Below, piece after piece: positions 1 through 9,042 of a stretch of DNA of 64,000 nt (position 1 is the first letter of the stretch; the number at the start of each line of letters is the position of its first letter). The DNA is from an uncultured Allomuricauda sp. (GTDB lineage: Bacteria > Bacteroidota > Bacteroidia > Flavobacteriales > Flavobacteriaceae), in NCBI RefSeq assembly GCF_947258355.1, contig NZ_CAMYIC010000062.1, forward strand, positions 1 to 64,000, given 5' to 3'. The translations under genes and the position numbers were made by a program. The notes under the pieces were generated by a model. It was not told where the DNA came from. It made no database searches and saw nothing but the letters and a program-made list of their open reading frames with translations.

Positions 1-550
1 CCGGTCAGGTCTGTCCCGGTTATGGCTGGCAGGGTGTAAGAATCGCATGCCTCGGGGTCCAATAGGTCGAATACATCCGGACTGACATTGACGGTCAGTA
101 CAAAGCTCTCTTGGTCGGAGCAGTTGGGGGTTGTCCCTGTCTCATCATAGATGTAGTATGTCCCGGATGCGGTGAGCACGTCACCGGGGGCGTACTGTGT
201 TCCGCCTCCATTGGGCGCATCGTAGTAGGCCTGGTTGCCGGTCAGGTCTGTGCCGGTTATGGCTGGCAGGGTATAAGAATCGCAGACCGTCTGGTCGGCC
301 AGCGGGTCGATGTCGGGTGTCACGTTCACGGTGAGCACGAAACTTTCCTCATCAAAGCAGTTGGGCGTGGTGCCCGTTTCATCGTAGATGTAGTATGTCC
401 CGGATGCGGTGAGCACATCGCCTGAGGCGTACTGTGTCCCCGTTCCTCCGGGACCGTCATAGTAGGCTTCGTTGCCGGTCAGGTTTGTCCCAGATATGGC
501 AGGCAGGGTGTAGGAGTCGCATACCGTCTGATCGGCCAGGGGGTCGATGT
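1..550 (-). repeat. Tandem 237-nt (79-codon) repeats inside the secreted protein
   Basis: The same block recurs with a 237-nt period: the start of a motif encoding LTGN/LTG is at 1, 238 and 475 on the plus strand. Each unit contains CDSYTLPAI, LTASGTYYIYDETGTTPNC and ESFVLTVNV. Two whole units and part of a third are visible, and the array continues beyond position 1. Copies differ by a few substitutions only, and the block is visibly more GC-rich than the unique part of the gene. Confidence 0.9.
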
Positions 551-2285
551 CGGGGATTTCATCTACAAAACCGATGGTGAAAACTTCACGATGGTTAAAT
601 GTAACATTATCGAAATAGGCATTGCCTGCCATATCGATATTTGTGGCATCAATTTCAGTAATGACCCCAGTTGTAAAATCTCCATCTAAATCCGTATCAA
701 TCAGTAATTTTAAAGTACAGCCACCAGGATTGTTGACCAATATGTCGGATCCACTCAAATCTACTCTTATACTTATGTTTGCAATAGGGTTTACTCCTGC
801 TGATCTTACTGCCTGTACCCTCCATTCTCTTTCAATTCTTGAGTCTATTCCTGTAGGTAGTTCTGCTAAGACTTCATTAATACTTGCATTATCGTTCCCC
901 CAAATCAAATAGTTGTGTTCATATGGATCAATGCCTCCTGATATTTGTCCATCGATTGCTGTTCTGGATAAATCAAGGTTATCTGTAGTAAAATCCGAAT
1001 TTGTAGACATGGTTACAATCGCATCCGAATTAATACTTTTGGATATTCTTTGGTCAATATTGTATCTGAGACTGAGTGAATTCAATACATCCTTATACCT
1101 ATCTTTTCCCAATCCCGCAATATCATGTTGGTATGTTGGATCGGATTGCCAAATAACCGTACCATCGGCAGCTAGATAGTCATAGGTTCCGTTACCTACA
1201 ATACTACCCAATTGTGCTCCATCACTTAAGGTTATACCATATTTAATCGCCAAATAGGATTCTACCCTTTGTCTTTGATTGTCGGTCATAGCAAAATCGG
1301 CAAGCAAAATTTCCGCTACATCACCTGTTAAGTTTCTATTGGGGTCGTTACTGTTAAAATGCTTTCCTACTCTATTGAAATAAAATAGTGTGTTATCTGC
1401 TAATGGGTGGTTTCGATTCGTCAAAATATCACGAAGTCCATTGACATGTGTGGTCAATGTTTCAAGGTCGATTCCCCGTGTTCTTGAGAATGCACCAATA
1501 CTAGGTTCCCCAAGAAGATCAATATTTCCCATTTGAAAATATCCCCCGGCATCTCCATTCCACGTTCGGCCTATTGAGAAACGATTTCCACCGGCAATTC
1601 CTAATGAAAGGTTGGTAGCCCAATCATCCGAATTATTAGATTCGTGATGTACATCCACATCGCCACCAAACAACAATCTTTGGGTTTCTGCTGAGTTACC
1701 AGCACCTAATGCCCTGAACACTACAAATACGGTAACGTCTCCACGAGAATTTGACCTAAAGTGCAAAGCTTCTCCATCGCCACTTCCATCAAACTCTACT
1801 ATGGGATTGAAATTAAGATTATCTGTTGGGTTTCTTCTAACTGTTGGTACTTCTGGAACAGTTCCTGTTGGTGTTAGAAATTGGGCATAGCTTCCACTAT
1901 TGGGAAAAGGATAATCGAAACCTGGAGGTACACCTAAAAAGGGGTCATTAGGATAGTCTGCCGGATTTGCGGGATTAGGTATTAAGTTCTGTTCTGAGTA
2001 ATGCACAATATCATACCATGAGTTTACAGGGTCGCCATCTTGTCCTAAGGTTGTAATGGGATCGTGTTCAAATAGCCAAAAAGGGGAGGTTGGTGAATTA
2101 ATGCCTTTTCCTGCACTAAACCACGTATCCACTTGTTGACCGAAGGATTGATTTCCCCATAAAAAAATGAAGAATGTTCCCGAGAGGAACAAAACCCTTT
2201 TTGTGAGGGTTGGAAAAAAGGAGGATGTCAACCACCTTTTTTGTTTTAGTTGAAAAGAAAAATAGTTGAGTAGAAGTTTTGTCAT
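1..2285 (-). CDS. Large secreted LamG/DUF8202-like repeat protein (5' part only)
   Basis: An open frame starts at ATG 2285 and runs off the window edge with no stop (about 761 codons visible). The N-terminus has a basic stretch and then a hydrophobic segment (about residues 31-48), consistent with export. Residues of about 140-330 read like a laminin-G/jelly-roll domain followed by the 'SYLAIKYGITL' signature seen in flavobacterial DUF8202 proteins. From about residue 575 the protein becomes a tandem array of 79-residue units. It is probably a cell-surface adhesin or type IX secretion cargo, but the C-terminus that would carry a sorting signal is outside the window. The OmpA/DUF5723 gene lies just upstream on the same strand but is separated from it by a terminator. 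Family name is inferred from memory; surface location is inference. Confidence 0.8.
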   Translation of the reverse strand, partial: MTKLLLNYFSFQLKQKRWLTSSFFPTLTKRVLFLSGTFFIFLWGNQSFGQQVDTWFSAGKGINSPTSPFWLFEHDPITTLGQDGDPVNSWYDIVHYSEQNLIPNPANPADYPNDPFLGVPPGFDYPFPNSGSYAQFLTPTGTVPEVPTVRRNPTDNLNFNPIVEFDGSGDGEALHFRSNSRGDVTVFVVFRALGAGNSAETQRLLFGGDVDVHHESNNSDDWATNLSLGIAGGNRFSIGRTWNGDAGGYFQMGNIDLLGEPSIGAFSRTRGIDLETLTTHVNGLRDILTNRNHPLADNTLFYFNRVGKHFNSNDPNRNLTGDVAEILLADFAMTDNQRQRVESYLAIKYGITLSDGAQLGSIVGNGTYDYLAADGTVIWQSDPTYQHDIAGLGKDRYKDVLNSLSLRYNIDQRISKSINSDAIVTMSTNSDFTTDNLDLSRTAIDGQISGGIDPYEHNYLIWGNDNASINEVLAELPTGIDSRIEREWRVQAVRSAGVNPIANISIRVDLSGSDILVNNPGGCTLKLLIDTDLDGDFTTGVITEIDATNIDMAGNAYFDNVTFNHREVFTIGFVDEIPDIDPLADQTVCDSYTLPAISGTNLTGNEAYYDGPGGTGTQYASGDVLTASGTYYIYDETGTTPNCFDEESFVLTVNVTPDIDPLADQTVCDSYTLPAITGTDLTGNQAYYDAPNGGGTQYAPGDVLTASGTYYIYDETGTTPNCSDQESFVLTVNVSPDVFDLLDPEACDSYTLPAITGTDLT

Positions 2286-2516
2286 AACAGCAAAGTTTGA
2301 ATTGCTTCCACTTTATCTTGAAGCAGGAAACAGATTTGGTAAGTATAAAATAAGGTAGTATTCAGGTACTTAGGGTCGCCCAATTAACCTATGGTGCATT
2401 CGAATTGATGAATGGGTGAATTGGATCAACGAACAGAAAATGGGTTTGATTATCAGAATGTTGCGTTTGTAGGGGTTTACATACACATCATTTGTTTTCT
2501 TCATTTGGATGTTTTG

Positions 2517-2549
2517 AAAAAAAGAGCCGCCAAGAATTTCTTGGCGGCT
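2517..2549 (-). terminator. Intrinsic terminator after the OmpA/DUF5723 gene
   Basis: A near-perfect GC-rich stem (arms 2525-2536 and 2538-2549) is followed on the minus strand by a run of seven T. It sits 80 nt after the OmpA stop codon. The rest of the 342-nt spacer 2286-2627 holds nothing else I recognise apart from the presumed promoter of the downstream repeat protein. Confidence 0.85.
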
Positions 2550-2627
2550 TAACCATCTTTAAAAATCGCAGAACTTAAGTGTTACACCAAACCAAGTTCT
2601 AACTAGAATATTAATGCTAAAGGATGG

Positions 2628-4781
2628 TTATTTTATTAGATTGATTTCAACCCTTCTATTTTGTTTTCTTCCAAGTCTGGTTGTATTGGAGGCAATTGGT
2701 TTTTCTTCTCCAAATCCAATCGCACGTAATCTATCAGCAGAAATACCTTCATTGATCAAGAAGTCGAGAACAGAATTGGCTCGGGCTTCAGACAATCTTT
2801 GATTACTTGTGCTACTACCTACGCTATCCGTGTGTCCTTCAACAGTGAATTTCGCATTGGGATATTCCTTCAAAATTTGAATAATGTCCACCATGACAGC
2901 AACGGATTCTGGTTTAATGGTGGCTTTTCCTGTATCGAACAAGATTGTCCTCGCATAGTCGTTCAATTGTTTTTGAACTTCTTCCGTAACTTCCGGACAT
3001 CCTCTATTACTTACCGTTCCAGCCACATCTGGACATTGATCGTCAATATCTACTACTGTGTCACCGTCCTTATCCGGACATCCGTTATACTCTTTTTTAC
3101 CAGGTTGTTCAGGACAGCGGTCTTCTGAATCTATGATGCCATCCCCATCGGAATCGGGGCATCCATTATATTTTGGTAATCCCGGTATTTCTGGACAATT
3201 ATCGTCTTTATCCAAGATTCCGTCTCCATCAGTATCTGGCCAAGGACATCCATTATTTTCGACAGGTCCTGCTTCATTAGGACAATTATCATCTTTGTCC
3301 AATATGCCATCTTTATCAGTATCCGGCCAAGGACACCCTTGGTTTTCAATTGGTCCAGCTATTTCAGGGCAGTTGTCTTCTTTGTTTATAATGCCATCAT
3401 TATCCTTGTCCCTTAGCTTGCTGTGGTATATAGGGATTTTTGCTCCAGCATATAGATCCAATGCCTTTGTGTTTTCACCAAACAATGATGATAAAATGGA
3501 GCCGGACCCCATATATATTGGTCCTAATCTAAATCCTGCACCCCATTGCATCCCAACATTGCTGAGAATACTAACAGGAGAATATACGGCAAGCCATTTA
3601 CTTTCGTATCTAGGGGTTACTCTATATTGATTTAAAATGCTACCGGTATTTCTTTTGTTTTTTGAGGTAAGCGAAATATCGGCGTTTAGGTTAAGGTAGA
3701 ATTTGGAATTCAAATTCCAATCCATATTTGTACGCAGTGCTGTTGGTAAGGCATACCCTTCTGCCTTATTACTGGAAATTTGATTAAAGTTGTCCAATAA
3801 AGCTTCTTCGAGAACATCTCCATCAAAATTATCAATATCCTGGGTTCTGTTAAGGTCGTAGAAGCGATCAGTTCCTTTTACATCCACTATTTTTCCGATA
3901 TCGGTAATGGACATACCCAGTTTTAATTTGTATTTGTTCACACCTCGGTTTACAATGGAACTTCCATCACTTTTCATTTTGATGTATTTGGTGTGTTCCG
4001 GGCGCCACTCATAGATAAGACCCAGATCTCCACCAATACCAAAACCATTGTAAAAATCAAGAGCGTTTCCTGAATTTCCTTGCTCATTGATATTACCTGT
4101 ATCTCCCAAATGCAATTCTCCTGCTGTGGAAACTTGTCGCGTATTCGAATCATAATCAACAGTAATGCCGGTTCCATCAATATATACATTTCCAAAACCT
4201 TGAAGTAATTTTCCAGTTACCCCTCCTTTAAGGAAATGTTCACCATTGTCACTAAGTACTCTTGCATAGGTAGCGCCTATTTCTCCCCATGCGCTAAAGG
4301 ATCCTATTATATCTCCTTCTACTAAATTAAAATCTTCATTCTCATCAAAACCTCCTTCTTTTTCCAACAGATTCCCGTTCGCATCATTTAGATTGAAAAC
4401 GCCGCGTCCTCTTGTAAAAATGGCAAGTGAGCTTTTTTTGTTGATACTGAGCATTACCGATGGTCCCATTACATCTATGTTGAATGCCAAAAAATTGTCT
4501 TGAGTGGGAAATGTTTCCGCATCATCAAAAACAGAACTGTAGTCCCTAAAAGCATCTCCAAGATTAAAGCCGATATAATCGTTGCCGTAAAGTGCGCTGA
4601 TACCTACTAGATTAATATCCAGTTTTAATCTGGAATCGGCTATGTTCGCCGGGTTGGTGATTACCCCATGAACCCCGTTATAATTGTCTTCCAAAAATCC
4701 AACATAGGATTGGGAAAACATCGCTTGCGCAAAAAGCACAAACAATAAATGTGTCAGTAATTTGATTGTTCTTGTCTTCAT
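2628..4781 (-). CDS. DUF5723 / TSP type-3 repeat / OmpA-domain outer-membrane protein
   Basis: This is a 717-residue protein. Residues 1-23 are a signal peptide. About 24-470 form a DUF5723-like beta-barrel. About 475-605 contain five thrombospondin type-3 calcium-binding repeats (DxDxDGIxDxxDxCP). About 610-717 form an OmpA peptidoglycan-binding domain containing GHTDSVG and RRVEI. The protein probably spans the outer membrane and tethers it to peptidoglycan. It is transcribed toward the secreted repeat protein, an arrangement that recalls flavobacterial pairs of a large surface protein and an outer-membrane partner, although a terminator separates the two here. A candidate -7 box lies about 350 nt upstream, which would give an unusually long leader. 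Confidence 0.9.
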   Translation of the reverse strand: MKTRTIKLLTHLLFVLFAQAMFSQSYVGFLEDNYNGVHGVITNPANIADSRLKLDINLVGISALYGNDYIGFNLGDAFRDYSSVFDDAETFPTQDNFLAFNIDVMGPSVMLSINKKSSLAIFTRGRGVFNLNDANGNLLEKEGGFDENEDFNLVEGDIIGSFSAWGEIGATYARVLSDNGEHFLKGGVTGKLLQGFGNVYIDGTGITVDYDSNTRQVSTAGELHLGDTGNINEQGNSGNALDFYNGFGIGGDLGLIYEWRPEHTKYIKMKSDGSSIVNRGVNKYKLKLGMSITDIGKIVDVKGTDRFYDLNRTQDIDNFDGDVLEEALLDNFNQISSNKAEGYALPTALRTNMDWNLNSKFYLNLNADISLTSKNKRNTGSILNQYRVTPRYESKWLAVYSPVSILSNVGMQWGAGFRLGPIYMGSGSILSSLFGENTKALDLYAGAKIPIYHSKLRDKDNDGIINKEDNCPEIAGPIENQGCPWPDTDKDGILDKDDNCPNEAGPVENNGCPWPDTDGDGILDKDDNCPEIPGLPKYNGCPDSDGDGIIDSEDRCPEQPGKKEYNGCPDKDGDTVVDIDDQCPDVAGTVSNRGCPEVTEEVQKQLNDYARTILFDTGKATIKPESVAVMVDIIQILKEYPNAKFTVEGHTDSVGSSTSNQRLSEARANSVLDFLINEGISADRLRAIGFGEEKPIASNTTRLGRKQNRRVEINLIK

Positions 4782-5127
4782 GATTTTTCAACTTTATTCT
4801 GGTTTGGTAATTGTTGTGAAAAGCACAAAGAGACTGTAAATATTGAAGCGGAGCTTGAGGTAATAAACGAATGGGGGTTTTGAATTGACGGATGGAAGAT
4901 TTGGATTTATACTGTTTTTTAAATATGCGAATAATCCTACTTTTTAGATTGATGCCAAAACAAAAAAACCATTACAACCAAGGAATTATATAATTCCTTG
5001 GCGTAACGGAAACCTCAACTAAACTAAACACTTTTATGACCAACAGTCGTCAAAAGTGAATTGCTATATGTGCATACGTTAAAAATTGATCTTGCTATTC
5101 AATTGTGATTAACGCTTGATTGCAGAA
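4782..5127 (-). other. Long presumed 5' leader of the OmpA gene with two inverted repeats
   Basis: No open frame is convincing in this AT-rich spacer. It holds a perfect 24-nt palindrome (4978-5001) and a second hairpin (5029-5040 with 5046-5058, one bulge, one T:G pair). The T:G pair folds as U:G only in a plus-strand RNA, so the strand of any RNA structure is uncertain. If the -7 box at 5128-5135 is real, the OmpA message has a leader of about 340 nt. Confidence 0.35.
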
Positions 5128-5135
5128 CAAACATA
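5128..5135 (-). promoter_or_regulatory. Candidate -7 box TATGTTTG for the OmpA gene
   Basis: The minus strand reads TATGTTTG, a full match to the Bacteroidetes TAnnTTTG element. No TTG is found at the usual distance upstream, so the call is weak. It lies between the YegP terminator and the OmpA gene. Confidence 0.35.
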
Positions 5136-5230
5136 GAATCAAAAAATGATATAAAAGTGCTCCGTTTTATGGATGACCAGTTTCAACCAATGAATGCCCT
5201 TTTTGGTTTGATATGGAAAATTCAGAGCAA

Positions 5231-5254
5231 AAAAAACAGCCCTAAAAGGGCTGT
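5231..5254 (-). terminator. Intrinsic terminator after the YegP gene
   Basis: The minus strand shows a short stem (AACAGCCC with GGGCTGTT, arms at 5247-5254 and 5235-5242) followed by a T-run. It begins 25 nt after the YegP stop codon. Confidence 0.8.
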
Positions 5255-5278
5255 TCGATATGGTTTGAATGGTACTGA

Positions 5279-5608
5279 TTATTCAACTTCTTCTACCGAT
5301 GCATCGGGTGCATTCTTTTTAACCGAGGCAACACCGTTTTCCATAGCGGATTCGCTGGAATACATTTCGCTGTTTCCAATAACTTGGCCGTTGGATGCCT
5401 TTAAGTTAAAGTAAGGGCTTCCGTCCTTTGCCTTGTTTCTTTCAAAATTTCCATCGTCCTGCGAATGTTTTTTCACAGACTCGATTCCATTTTCACAAGC
5501 ATCTTTAGATGAATATCCTTGGCTGCTTAAAATAACTTGACCGTTTCCAGCTTTTAAATTAAACCTGAACTTTCCGGCTTTATCCGTTTTAATCTCAAAT
5601 TTTCCCAT
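5279..5608 (-). CDS. YegP family protein (DUF1508, two repeats)
   Basis: This 109-residue soluble protein consists of two tandem DUF1508 modules. Each has the pattern G(K)F.F.LKA(G/S)NGQVI..S..Y.S...(C/M)ENG(I/V).SVKK. The first occupies about residues 1-50 and the second about 55-105. The family is common in bacteria, but its biochemical role is not established. The gene is monocistronic, with its own terminator 25 nt downstream; the proA terminator lies upstream. The length equals the usual two-repeat form of the family. The acidic tail (DASVEEVE) is the only addition. Confidence 0.88.
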   Translation of the reverse strand: MGKFEIKTDKAGKFRFNLKAGNGQVILSSQGYSSKDACENGIESVKKHSQDDGNFERNKAKDGSPYFNLKASNGQVIGNSEMYSSESAMENGVASVKKNAPDASVEEVE

Positions 5609-5742
5609 ATTTATTCTATTTTAAGCAATAAATCTAGATATTTTCTTAAAAAATGACCAATAAAAGACACGAAAAATATCAATAAAAGAAAGTTTTAAGC
5701 TTTTGAACGGGGAAATTGCAATAGGACCATGACGTTTGTCAT

Positions 5743-5770
5743 AAAAAAAGGAGGCGATTCGCCCCCTTTT
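5743..5770 (-). terminator. Intrinsic terminator after proA
   Basis: A GC-rich stem around GGCGAATCGCC with a seven-T tail reads on the minus strand 21 nt after the proA stop. It marks the 3' end of the proCBA genes. Confidence 0.8.
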
Positions 5771-5790
5771 TAATTGTGTTCTTATATCTG

Positions 5791-6990
5791 TTACACCCTT
5801 ATTTGACCATCGCCAAACACATAGTATTTGTTGGTGACCAATTGTTTTAGACCTAATGGACCTCTATGGTGCAATTTGTCGGTACTTATGGCAAGTTCTG
5901 CACCAACACCCATTTGACCACCATCGGTAAATCGAGTGGATGCATTTTGGTACACAGCTGCACAGTCCACGTTTTCCATAAATGTTTTGGCAACGCCATT
6001 GTTTTCCGTCATTATGGAAGCAGAGTGTCCACCGGAGTTTTTATTTATCTTTTGAACGGCTTCATCAATATTGTTGACAGCGCCAATGACACATTTCATG
6101 GCCAAAAACTCTTCTTGCCAAATAGATTCATCGGTAATGGTATCCTCATTCGTCAATACTTTTTTGACTTCGTCGTCCACTATAATGGAAACATTGTTGG
6201 CGGTGAGTACTTGCTGCAGTTCTTTCAGCTTATCCTCGTAACCATCAATTTGGGTATCCATCAAAATTTTATCCAGTGCATTACAGGCTGAGATCTTATG
6301 GGTTTTTGCGTTCAAAATCACTTTTAAACTTTTTTCCCAATCAGCCTCTTTGTGAACATATAGGAAGTTGTTTCCCCTACCGCTGATAAGCACTGCGCAC
6401 TTGGCGTGTTCTTTTACAAAGGCGATCAAGCGTTCGCCACCACGGGGTACAATAAGGTCCAAATCTTGGTCTGGATTCCTTAAGAACTCCTGTGTTTGTG
6501 TTCTGTCCATTTCCATAAACTGGATAAAATCTTCGGACAGGTCGTTTTCCGTCAAAGCCTGATGCCAAAACTTGACCAAGGCTTTATTGCTATGGTAGGC
6601 TTCCTTACCTCCTTTGAGCAATATTTTGTTATTGGCCTTAAATGCAAGCACGGCTGCCTCGATGGTTACATCGGGGCGAGACTCGTAAATGATCATAATA
6701 GTGCCAAAAGGTGCCGTTCTGTTGATGATTTTAAGCCCATTGTCCAATTCCCTTGTAGAGATTTCCTTGTTCACGGGGTCATCTTGCAAGCGAACCTCCT
6801 TTACGGCCTGGATCATTTGATCTACTTTCTTTTGGTTCACTACCAAACGATCGTACAGTGCCTGATCGTCTCGGTTAAATGCGTCTAAATCTTTTTTGTT
6901 TGCTTGGAGCAATTCATCCCGATTTTCATCAAGGATACGCTCCATATCTTGTAATACTTTATTTTTTAAATCTGTTTTTAATAATTTCAT
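5791..6990 (-). CDS. proA: Glutamate-5-semialdehyde dehydrogenase (gamma-glutamyl phosphate reductase)
   Basis: This 399-residue enzyme reduces gamma-glutamyl phosphate to glutamate-5-semialdehyde with NADPH, the second step of proline synthesis. It shows the family landmarks: IYESRPDVT near residue 100, the GGKEA block, a catalytic cysteine in SACNALDK (about residue 236), and a C-terminal MGVGAELAISTDKLHHRGP signature. Its start codon overlaps the proB stop by one base (TAATG), so the two are probably translationally coupled. Length is normal for ProA. It is the last gene of a proC-proB-proA set and is followed by a terminator. Confidence 0.96.
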   Translation of the reverse strand: MKLLKTDLKNKVLQDMERILDENRDELLQANKKDLDAFNRDDQALYDRLVVNQKKVDQMIQAVKEVRLQDDPVNKEISTRELDNGLKIINRTAPFGTIMIIYESRPDVTIEAAVLAFKANNKILLKGGKEAYHSNKALVKFWHQALTENDLSEDFIQFMEMDRTQTQEFLRNPDQDLDLIVPRGGERLIAFVKEHAKCAVLISGRGNNFLYVHKEADWEKSLKVILNAKTHKISACNALDKILMDTQIDGYEDKLKELQQVLTANNVSIIVDDEVKKVLTNEDTITDESIWQEEFLAMKCVIGAVNNIDEAVQKINKNSGGHSASIMTENNGVAKTFMENVDCAAVYQNASTRFTDGGQMGVGAELAISTDKLHHRGPLGLKQLVTNKYYVFGDGQIRV

Positions 6991-7766
6991 TACTGTGGTT
7001 TTGAAACTTCTGTTCCTACATTTTTTCCCTCTACAATATCCAGGATTACGTTTTCCCGTTTTCCGTTGACAATGTAAGATGGAATATTATCGGCTGCGGC
7101 TTTTTGTGCATAGCTCAATTTGGAGCCCATACCGCCTCGGCCTTCTCCTTCTTGCTTGTTTCCTTCTTCGATGTATTTTTCCAAGTCCTCTTTTGGCTCA
7201 ACTTTATCGATTACCTTGGACTCCTCTTTTTCGGGATGTCCATCATAAAGTCCATCAATATCCGTCATTAGGATAAGTCTGTCGGCCTTCATCAATTGGG
7301 CCAGTAAAGTGGCCAGCTCATCGTTGTCCGAAAACATGGACATGGAAACGGAAACGGCATCATCTTCATTGGCTATCGGGATAACTCCTTCGGAAAGGAG
7401 TCCTTCAAGACAATTGATCATGTTGTCGCGGTGCACACCAGGGTTAAAATCCCTTTTTGTAGGGAGTACCTGGGCACATTTCATTCCGTAATCATTGAAT
7501 ATATTATAATAGTGCCTCATCATTCTGGGCTGCCCAATGGCGGAATATACTTGCCTACGTTGGGTTTTGTCCTTGATTTTGGCTTTTCCCAGCACCTCTT
7601 TACCGGCGATTACCGATCCAGAGGAGACCAAAATGGTCATGATGTCTCGTTCGTAAAGCTCAGCAATTTGTTGTACCAAACTGTTGAGCACAGGTCTTAC
7701 AATTCTATTGTCTTTATTGGTCATCACATTTGTACCTACTTTGATGACCACTAGTTCTTTATACAT
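6990..7766 (-). CDS. proB: Glutamate 5-kinase (no PUA domain)
   Basis: ProB phosphorylates glutamate to gamma-glutamyl phosphate, the committed step of proline synthesis. The 258-residue protein is an amino-acid-kinase fold with VIKVGTNV at the N-terminus, the SSGSVIAG glycine loop, and MTDIDGLYDG. It ends after the kinase domain, so it lacks the C-terminal PUA domain of the E. coli enzyme (367 residues); a short form like this is known in other bacteria. Its stop overlaps the proA start (TAATG), and it begins 3 nt after the proC stop. Feedback inhibition by proline is expected from the family but cannot be seen here. Confidence 0.95.
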   Translation of the reverse strand: MYKELVVIKVGTNVMTNKDNRIVRPVLNSLVQQIAELYERDIMTILVSSGSVIAGKEVLGKAKIKDKTQRRQVYSAIGQPRMMRHYYNIFNDYGMKCAQVLPTKRDFNPGVHRDNMINCLEGLLSEGVIPIANEDDAVSVSMSMFSDNDELATLLAQLMKADRLILMTDIDGLYDGHPEKEESKVIDKVEPKEDLEKYIEEGNKQEGEGRGGMGSKLSYAQKAAADNIPSYIVNGKRENVILDIVEGKNVGTEVSKPQ

Positions 7767-7769
7767 GTT

Positions 7770-8576
7770 TTAGTATTCTTCGCCCAGTTCCACAGCTCTA
7801 CCAAATGCTGCAAAGGCGGCTTCTTTTATTAATTCGTTTACATTATTGTCTTCCATGGAGTCCAAGGCAGCCCTAGTGGTTCCTCCTTTTGAGGCTACCA
7901 TTTCCATCCAAGTGTCGGGATTTAAGTTGTTTTGGTTGAACAACTCCACTGCACCTGTGAAGGTCTGGCTTACCAATACCTTGGATACGTTCTCCGAGAA
8001 TCCCATTTGTAGGGCGGCCTCCATCATACTCTGCATAAAGTAGAATACGTATGCCGGACCACTTCCAGAAATTCCTGTGGATGCATCAATAAATTTCTCA
8101 TTTTTCACCCTAAGTGATTTTCCTGTCGTGTCCAACAGGCCTTCTACCATAAAAAGCTCCAAACGGGAAACCTCTTCGGCAGATACATAGCTGGTTAGAC
8201 CTTTCCCGACCTGAGCGGGCAAATTGGGCATGGCCCTGACCACTTTTTTGATTCCTAGGGATTCTTGTATAAAGTTGATGGTGACCCCGGCCATGATTGA
8301 AATGAACAATTGCTCTGGGTTCACCAATTTTTTCATGCGTTCGAATAGTTCTTCGGCATGATAGGGTTTTACGGCCAAAAAGATGATATCTGCTTGTGGT
8401 ACGCAGTCTTCAATCCTGTCTATGGCATCGAAATAGGCAATTTTACCAACTTCTTCTAATTTTTCTTTTGACTTGTCCAGTACCATAATGTTGCGTTTTT
8501 TCAACAATTTGGATTTAGACATACCTGTGGCATAGGTAAGCCCCATGTTACCTGCGCCAATAACCAATACTTTCAT
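7770..8576 (-). CDS. proC: Pyrroline-5-carboxylate reductase
   Basis: This 268-residue enzyme reduces pyrroline-5-carboxylate to proline, the last step of the pathway encoded by the neighbours. The N-terminal Rossmann motif VIGAGNMG is at residues 5-12, and the C-terminal half carries the family signature SGSGPAYVF followed by SKGGTTRAAL. Length is typical. It is tightly packed with proB (3-nt gap). Upstream, only 39 nt separate it from a small gene on the same strand, with no terminator and no clear TAnnTTTG box, so cotranscription with GNAT-rpsU is possible. Confidence 0.95.
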   Translation of the reverse strand: MKVLVIGAGNMGLTYATGMSKSKLLKKRNIMVLDKSKEKLEEVGKIAYFDAIDRIEDCVPQADIIFLAVKPYHAEELFERMKKLVNPEQLFISIMAGVTINFIQESLGIKKVVRAMPNLPAQVGKGLTSYVSAEEVSRLELFMVEGLLDTTGKSLRVKNEKFIDASTGISGSGPAYVFYFMQSMMEAALQMGFSENVSKVLVSQTFTGAVELFNQNNLNPDTWMEMVASKGGTTRAALDSMEDNNVNELIKEAAFAAFGRAVELGEEY

Positions 8577-8615
8577 TGTTTTTATTAAAGGGTTATATAA
8601 TAAATTATAATGGTG

Positions 8616-8807
8616 TTATGCTAATACATTGCACTCTTTGCAATCCTTGATTTTACCGTTATAAGTTGCTCGGTATTTATGCAAAGTGCGGACGGGAAGC
8701 CCCATAATATACCTTTTAATGTATGTAACGCGGGTGGTAAGCTCCCCCATTTTAACGCTATAGCGTTTTTCATATCTGGTTTCCCTTTTAATTCTTGAAA
8801 GTCTCAT
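8616..8807 (-). CDS. Small basic protein with C-terminal CxxC, unknown function
   Basis: I do not recognise this 63-residue protein. It is strongly basic (many Arg and Lys, tyrosine-rich), has no signal peptide or membrane segment, and ends with KDCKECNVLA, a CxxC that could bind a metal or be redox active. It starts 29 nt after the S21 stop and ends 39 nt before proC on the same strand, so it is probably cotranscribed. Basic composition and position next to a ribosomal protein suggest an RNA- or ribosome-associated role, but that is only a guess. Coding is supported by the tight spacing and sensible composition. Confidence 0.6.
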   Translation of the reverse strand: MRLSRIKRETRYEKRYSVKMGELTTRVTYIKRYIMGLPVRTLHKYRATYNGKIKDCKECNVLA

Positions 8808-8836
8808 TTTGTTGTTGATACTTTTTGTTTTTGATG

Positions 8837-9034
8837 TTATTGGTCTTCCTGTTCGTTCAGGAATTTTTCCTTGTATTGTGCCTTTTTCAATGTTTTTCGG
8901 CGTTCTACTGATTTTTTAGTGTATTCTTGGCGATCTCGAATTTGATCCAAACGCTTTGTGTTTCTGTATTTTCTCTTGTAGCGTTTTAAAGCTCTTTCGA
9001 TACTTTCGCCTGGCTTAACTTCAATTTTTAGCAT
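8837..9034 (-). CDS. rpsU: 30S ribosomal protein S21 (bS21), divergent copy
   Basis: This 65-residue protein matches bS21: KPGESIERALKRYKRK at residues 7-22, then the basic helix R(x)RQEYTKKSVERRK. bS21 sits next to the 16S anti-Shine-Dalgarno end and helps control initiation in Bacteroidetes. The gene begins 8 nt after the GNAT stop and has no GGAGG-like site in front (upstream reads ATTGAACAGATAAACC). In many flavobacteria rpsU precedes xerC, hpf and tuf, whereas here it lies between a GNAT gene and a small CxxC protein. It may therefore be a second copy; this is inference. Confidence 0.88.
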   Translation of the reverse strand: MLKIEVKPGESIERALKRYKRKYRNTKRLDQIRDRQEYTKKSVERRKTLKKAQYKEKFLNEQEDQ

Positions 9035-9042
9035 ATAATGGT

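Noticed and set aside
111..425. Plus-strand frame of 104 codons at the start of the window
   Set aside because: It lies opposite the repeat region and owes its length to the repeated minus-strand code.
1..550. Regular repeats that could be taken for a CRISPR array
   Set aside because: The 237-nt period is in frame with a coding region and encodes a 79-residue protein module; there are no spacers.
2799..3630. Plus-strand frames rich in Ser/Pro/Gly opposite the OmpA gene
   Set aside because: They mirror the TSP type-3 repeats of the minus-strand gene.
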